From assembly GCA_033026295.1 (NCBI GenBank), contig CM065178.1:24195781-24259780 (forward strand): DNA of 64,000 nt, in the 5' to 3' direction. Position 1 is the first letter of the stretch. Each line of letters starts with the position of its first letter. The position numbers and the translations under genes are program-made. Below are positions 62,101 to 64,000 of the stretch, in pieces. This stretch comes from Channa striata (lineage: Eukaryota > Chordata > Actinopteri > Anabantiformes > Channidae). Below the pieces are notes generated by a model. It did no database searches and was not told the origin of the DNA. It saw nothing but the letters and a program-made list of their open reading frames with translations.

Positions 62101-64000
62101 CTTGAGCCTGGTGCCTTCTCAAGGCAACCTGGAAGAAGGAAAAGACAGGCCTGATATGAGAGTGATTAAAGCAAAACATTCCCCTATCTACTGGCCTAGC
62201 AAAAGAAGTATCTGCTTGCAACAAAACAAGGGGATACAATTTGAAAATGACTCTGGGAAACTAAGTGACATAACAAAATAAAAGTAAATATGCACTCTGT
62301 TTTATAACCAAGATAATAAACAATGGAATGGGTCATAAAGGCAAAATACATATTTACTCAATAAAAGACAAGCACAATACGATAACAATGCAACAGATAC
62401 TGATTAAAATAAAATTAAAGCAACCTAGCATTCAGCTGATAGTAATAATTGTAATGTATTAAAATGTTTTGGAGTAATGTCCTATTAACTTTTACACATA
62501 CACAACACTGCAAAAATCAGGTTAATTACAAAATCAGCCACACACATTATATTATTCTTATCATAGAGTTATACAATAATCCCAAACAATGAGTCACTTT
62601 GTCCATTAAGCTGTGTCATTGTCAACTTTCTAAGGGTTTCTGCTTCAACAACTGCCCAAACTTGAAAAAAACAGAACATTGGACCAACTTAAAAGAGTTG
62701 CTCTGCAAGACAAGCCAACGATCTCATCCGATGAGCACGAAATATGAGCAAGTCAGAGCTCAGAGAGGAGTTCACGAGGCTCTCTGTTGTGACGAGGAGG
62801 GCGACTGAAACCAATGATGCAGACATGGAGTCTAAATGTGAGACGCATTTCACACTTGTTGAGAAGCTGATAAAGGAACCTGTGAAACCCTTTCAAATGA
62901 TCGGAACCATGGATTTCCCACACAGACCAGACTGACTCCCAGAAACAACTTGGGGAGTTAAGTTTTTAAGTGTCTTTAGCATAGCCTTCCAAGTTCATCC
63001 CCACAGTTTTTTGTATAAATATTATTTTCATAACCAATTACAAGTGCCACTGTTTAAGCAAAAAGTCCAAAAATTGTCGGTTGCAAACATCTTAAGTATG
63101 AGTTTTCTGCTATATTGCTTTCATATGAATGTAAGCTCAAACAGATGTTGGGGTTGGACTTTTGATATGTAATATTTTGTTACTCTTGGTGCTGGGGAAA
63201 TTTGATGAGCCTTGCCAGCCAGCACAGGTAATGACGAACTGATGAGTAAATACATAAGCATGTTAAAGTGTAATTAAATATTCTATACAGTACAACAAAA
63301 ATTAGATAATTGGCTTCAAGATTGTTTTTTATCATGACTGGCACTTACTGTCAAAAGTCCACTGTGTGTGAGGCATGCCATAATCTGTCGGTGAAATGCA
63401 CGTTTTAAGAATAATTTCCAAATATTAACCATTGCCAGCAGCTCAGTATTGACTATTTGTTCCATTTCCTTCCATCACGGCAGCAAAACCAACATGTACA
63501 AAAGTGCAGGTCTGACAATAGCAACAGAAAATGACACATGAGAAATTGCATTGCAGGTTTAGCAGCGTTATGTAGCTAATGTCCAAAAATCCTGAACATG
63601 TGACATGTTTACAAACCCTGCACCGACGTTAGCTAGGTGCCGCTAGCAGTTCGTCCGCAACAAAAAAAAGTATATAAATATCAATTAAAATGTTTCCAAA
63701 TTATGACACCTTGCATGTCTTGCCTCTCGTGACGGAAACAATGTTATCTGAATGCCACTTTGGGCCAGAACCAGCCGGTTACCTGGGCCGCCATGACTCG
63801 CTGCCTCTCGGCTATCAGCCGACACTTGGAACACTGACAGTCCCTCCAGTTGCAGAAGCGCTTGTGTCCCTTGAGAGGAGTCACGAGGCCGTGGTTCCTG
63901 CAGCGGGAGCACTTGGGCATCCTCGGAGGTTTCTGGTCTTTGGACAGGGACATGGGTCCGGGACTCTCCGGCACCTGCTCGATGTGCTGGTCCGTAAGAC
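36653..64000 (-). CDS. dmrt1: dmrt1, doublesex- and mab-3-related transcription factor 1 (5' partial)
   Basis: This is a nuclear DM-domain transcription factor, the vertebrate testis-determination and maintenance factor. Five coding exons can be joined on the minus strand: 64000-63783, 62128-61954, 59429-59281, 54386-54203 and 36807-36653. All junctions are GT-AG and the phases match, giving 292 visible residues plus a stop. The DM domain starts at RMPKCSRCRNH in exon 1, and every zinc-ligand Cys and His is present. The YYNFYQP-type tyrosine-rich block in exon 3 and the NHDSTMTG and NFTV stretches of the last exon are typical of fish Dmrt1. The start codon lies just beyond the window edge: the first visible residues, LTDQHIEQVPESPGP, align with the normal N-terminus, so only a few residues are missing. 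Introns are 1654, 2524, 4894 and 17395 bp. The gene heads the same-strand series dmrt1-dmrt3-dmrt2. I see no frameshift or premature stop. Confidence 0.95.
37640..38015. mobile_element. Decayed nonautonomous element with TIR-like ends
   Basis: GGACTATAAGCCGCC (37752-37766) and AAAAAGTAGGGCTTA (37998-38012) are imperfect inverted counterparts of the fish repeat end GGACTATAAGCCGCTACTTTTT. A near-exact 31-bp direct repeat (CTTAACTCAGTTTTTAAAAA...) occurs at about 37640 and 37801. No coding frame. Confidence 0.45.
38406..38520 (+). mobile_element. 3' end of an RTE-like non-LTR retrotransposon
   Basis: The plus frame from 38406 reads EDVRLAGVREEDAQDRVKW, then RMTRCGDT and a stop at 38490-38492. 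This matches the C-terminus of LINE reverse-transcriptase proteins that end in RxxRCGDP. A GAAGTAGTAG tail follows. It is a 5'-truncated fragment. Confidence 0.6.
38594..38735 (-). repeat. Dispersed teleost repeat copy (ATCC-start family)
   Basis: Read on the minus strand: ATCCATTATC, then AGCTGTCACTGGGCCAGAGG, then CACCCTGGACAGGTCGCCAG and TCTATCTCAGGGCC. It is the same family as 28741-28853 in opposite orientation, and directly follows the RTE-like tail. Confidence 0.6.
38960..40920. other. dmrt1 intron 4 segment without recognised features
   Basis: Unique-looking intronic DNA. Several open frames near 60-130 codons are present but none has protein-family resemblance. Confidence 0.4.
40925..41463 (+). 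mobile_element. 5'-truncated L2/CR1-clade LINE, decayed
   Basis: The plus frame shows the reverse-transcriptase C-terminal region: LPVAARIKFEALSLAHRVV, TAPAYLNSFIQVYSPSRPLR and RWWNELPNSVRSATSLTTF, ending ELFRLFL. An in-frame TGA at 40978-40980 replaces the conserved Trp before LPV. After an A-run, the 3' end reads TAAGTCGCTTTGGATAAAAG, then a TAAATGTAAATG tail. Its orientation is opposite to dmrt1. Confidence 0.75.
42410..42540. promoter_or_regulatory. Enhancer-like block in dmrt1 intron 4
   Basis: Unique sequence with homeodomain-type words (GTGAATTAGCTCG, CGGTTAATTC, GATGTAATTAAAGGC) and no frame. Selected only by composition. Confidence 0.2.
44084..44120. repeat. (CA)n microsatellite
   Basis: About 18 CA units in dmrt1 intron 4. 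Confidence 0.95.
45740..45920 (+). mobile_element. Tc1/mariner-like transposase relic
   Basis: TCTGATAGAACCAAAGTTCA, ATTTGGTCATAATTGGCAC and GTGGTGAGAAACAAA, then protein words TPEERNPSPTVKRG and ICLGVV, match the Tc1 transposase segment normally reading WSDETKV..FGHN..TVKHGG..WG. It is a short internal fragment with frameshifts. No terminal repeats seen. Confidence 0.55.
46100..46165 (+). mobile_element. Possible retroposon 3' tail
   Basis: GTGACAAATAAAGGTAGTTG followed by TTGTTCTTCTTC looks like a LINE or processed-RNA tail with a polyadenylation-type hexamer, near the Tc1-like relic. Confidence 0.3.
46640..47060. promoter_or_regulatory. Enhancer-like block in dmrt1 intron 4
   Basis: Repeat-free balanced-composition DNA with words such as GGCTAATTAAGC, TTGTTAACCAATC, TATGCAATAATGAG and TGATCAATATTTGG, without a coding frame. 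It resembles conserved vertebrate intronic enhancers. Not tested. Confidence 0.25.
49060..49440. promoter_or_regulatory. Enhancer-like block in dmrt1 intron 4
   Basis: Repeat-free, balanced-composition stretch including GACATTTAATGTCTCC and GACAATTACACTGG. No coding frame. Flagged by composition only. Confidence 0.2.
51060..51345. promoter_or_regulatory. CpG-rich block inside dmrt1 intron 4
   Basis: CG dinucleotides cluster here (GATTTACGGCGGCGGGGCTG, GACGAGCGCGGGGC, GCCCGGCCCGCCGTGAC) in otherwise AT-rich intron. CATTGTTTGTAAATC, a forkhead-type word, follows. It may be an enhancer or internal promoter. No protein frame supports a gene. Confidence 0.35.
52490..53300. other. dmrt1 intron 4 segment upstream of exon 5 joining
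   Basis: No repeat or gene recognised. Short open frames only. Confidence 0.35.
54203..54386 (-). CDS. dmrt1: dmrt1 coding exon 4
   Basis: The acceptor AAAGCAG is followed by KPHGDGHLSSHNLSSPYPMH and YLAQGLGSTSCEPP, matching the HNMSPQYRMHSYYP/GLGSTSC region of teleost Dmrt1. The 184-nt exon ends in NCSENMAL in phase 1 at a consensus donor GTGAGT. Confidence 0.92.
54606..54860 (-). mobile_element. tRNA-derived SINE
   Basis: On the minus strand the head GGGGCGACTGGCACAGTTGG has a polymerase III A-box-like TGGCACAGTTGGTAG, followed about 35 nt later by a B-box-like GGTTCAGTCCC. The body contains GACACTGAACCCCC, an internal (GT)n at 54667-54691 and the tail AGCGCTGTGAG...AAAAGCGTTATATTAG. It lies in dmrt1 intron 3 near exon 4. 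Confidence 0.7.
56200..56400. promoter_or_regulatory. Enhancer-like block in dmrt1 intron 3
   Basis: Repeat-free balanced-composition segment (GCTTGCTTATCTGGCACC, ATTATAATCATCACCCACC) with no frame. Flagged by composition. Confidence 0.2.
57211..57225 (+). promoter_or_regulatory. Weak DMRT1-type binding motif
   Basis: TTGTTACATTGAAGC shares the TACATTG core and the terminal GC of the published DMRT1 motif TTGATACATTGTTGC, with three mismatches. It lies in dmrt1 intron 3. Possible autoregulation is speculative. Confidence 0.25.
57360..57490. promoter_or_regulatory. Enhancer-like block in dmrt1 intron 3
   Basis: CTGATTAGCATTAATGTGC and ATACCATTAACCTTTGCAA are homeodomain-type words in repeat-free DNA without a frame. 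Confidence 0.25.
58180..58248 (+). mobile_element. L2-type 3' tail fragment
   Basis: AAGTTGCTGTGGATAAAAGT then CTCTTCCAAATG and a GGAAATGTAAATGCAAAT tail matches the L2-clade/SINE 3' end (GTCGCTTTGGATAAAAGCGT). Confidence 0.5.
59066..59088. repeat. (CA)n microsatellite
   Basis: About 11 CA units, 190 bp from the donor of dmrt1 exon 3. Confidence 0.9.
59281..59429 (-). CDS. dmrt1: dmrt1 coding exon 3
   Basis: The acceptor is TGGTCCAG at 59431-59430. The 149-nt exon encodes a Ser/Pro-rich start and then the conserved tyrosine-rich block SSYYNFYQPSHCPTYYSN, ending at YQQYQ with the donor GTGACA in phase 0. It is the most recognisable part of Dmrt1 outside the DM domain. Confidence 0.92.
59430..61953 (-). 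other. dmrt1: dmrt1 intron 2
   Basis: A 2524-bp GT-AG intron. It contains a degraded ATCC-family repeat (61305-61530) and a short TCATGGAT triplication near 61222-61246. The rest is AT-rich unique-looking DNA. Confidence 0.85.
61305..61530 (+). repeat. Degraded dispersed teleost repeat (ATCC-start family), near full length
   Basis: ACTGCTTATCCTG, GTCACTGGGCAAAAGGTGGG, TATTCACACCTACTGGCAAT, TTTAGAGTGA and CAAGCACAGGCAGAACAC follow the order of the common fish family. It is more complete than the copies at 28741 and 38594. Confidence 0.55.
61954..62128 (-). CDS. dmrt1: dmrt1 coding exon 2
   Basis: The acceptor AG lies at 62130-62129. The exon opens with VALRRHQAQEEELG, the recognition-helix tail that follows the DM domain, and ends in phase 1 at the donor GTGAGG. 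It is 175 nt long. The usual VALRRQQAQEEELG of fish Dmrt1 has His in place of the first Gln. The rest is a Gly/Ser/Pro-rich linker. Confidence 0.92.
62129..63782 (-). other. dmrt1: dmrt1 intron 1
   Basis: A 1654-bp GT-AG intron that interrupts the DM-domain helix between VMAAQ and VALRR, a conserved intron position in Dmrt1. It contains an unexplained plus-strand open frame at 62744-62935. No repeat was recognised. Confidence 0.85.
63783..64000 (-). CDS. dmrt1: dmrt1 coding exon 1 (5' end cut by window edge)
   Basis: The exon encodes the N-terminus and nearly the whole DM domain, ending at VMAAQ followed by the donor GTAACC. The zinc module reads CSRC-NH-KGH-RFC-DCQC-SKC, so both intertwined zinc sites are complete. 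The frame stays open to position 64000 with no ATG. The GTG at 63974-63972 codes an internal valine and is not a start. Confidence 0.95.

Noticed and set aside
63972..63974. Possible start codon of dmrt1 at the GTG
   Set aside because: The frame continues upstream with LTDQHIEQ, matching the expected N-terminus; the codon is an internal valine.

Overview
The window is vertebrate nuclear DNA, almost certainly from a percomorph-like teleost fish. Split genes with GT-AG introns, many (CA)n/(TG)n microsatellites, decayed L2-type and RTE-like LINE tails, a tRNA-derived SINE, a Tc1-like relic and CpG-rich first exons all fit this. It contains the conserved DM-domain cluster dmrt1-dmrt3-dmrt2. All three genes are transcribed from the minus strand, so dmrt1 lies at the right edge, dmrt3 in the middle and dmrt2 to the left. 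Species cannot be named from the sequence alone.

Layout by position: 1-15482 is gene-free DNA downstream of dmrt2 (microsatellites, repeat fragments, a G-rich quadruplex-like tract, candidate conserved noncoding blocks). 15483-19339 is dmrt2: three coding exons (497 aa) plus an inferred 5' noncoding exon. 19340-26621 is the dmrt2-dmrt3 spacer, with a consensus oestrogen-response palindrome beside direct-repeat nuclear-receptor half-sites, a 1.1-kb degenerate tandem array and a full consensus match for CTCF. 26622-29308 is dmrt3: two coding exons (473 aa) with a DM and a DMA domain. 29309-36652 is the dmrt3-dmrt1 spacer, with a perfect 24-bp-stem GC-rich hairpin. 36653-64000 is dmrt1: five coding exons, with the 5' end cut by the window edge and a 17.4-kb last intron rich in transposon relics and enhancer-like blocks.

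The three products are zinc-binding DM-domain transcription factors. By family knowledge, dmrt1 drives testis determination and maintenance, dmrt3 acts in spinal interneurons, forebrain and germ line, and dmrt2 acts in somite, left-right and muscle development. All reading frames and splice junctions examined are intact and phase-compatible, so the cluster looks functional. No undescribed protein system was found. The most notable unexplained signals are regulatory or structural: the hairpin at 32232-32300, the ERE/DR0/DR1 cluster at 21872-21899, the CTCF-like site at 25245-25260, the CpG-rich block inside dmrt1 intron 4 near 51.1 kb, and the unexplained open frame in dmrt1 intron 1.
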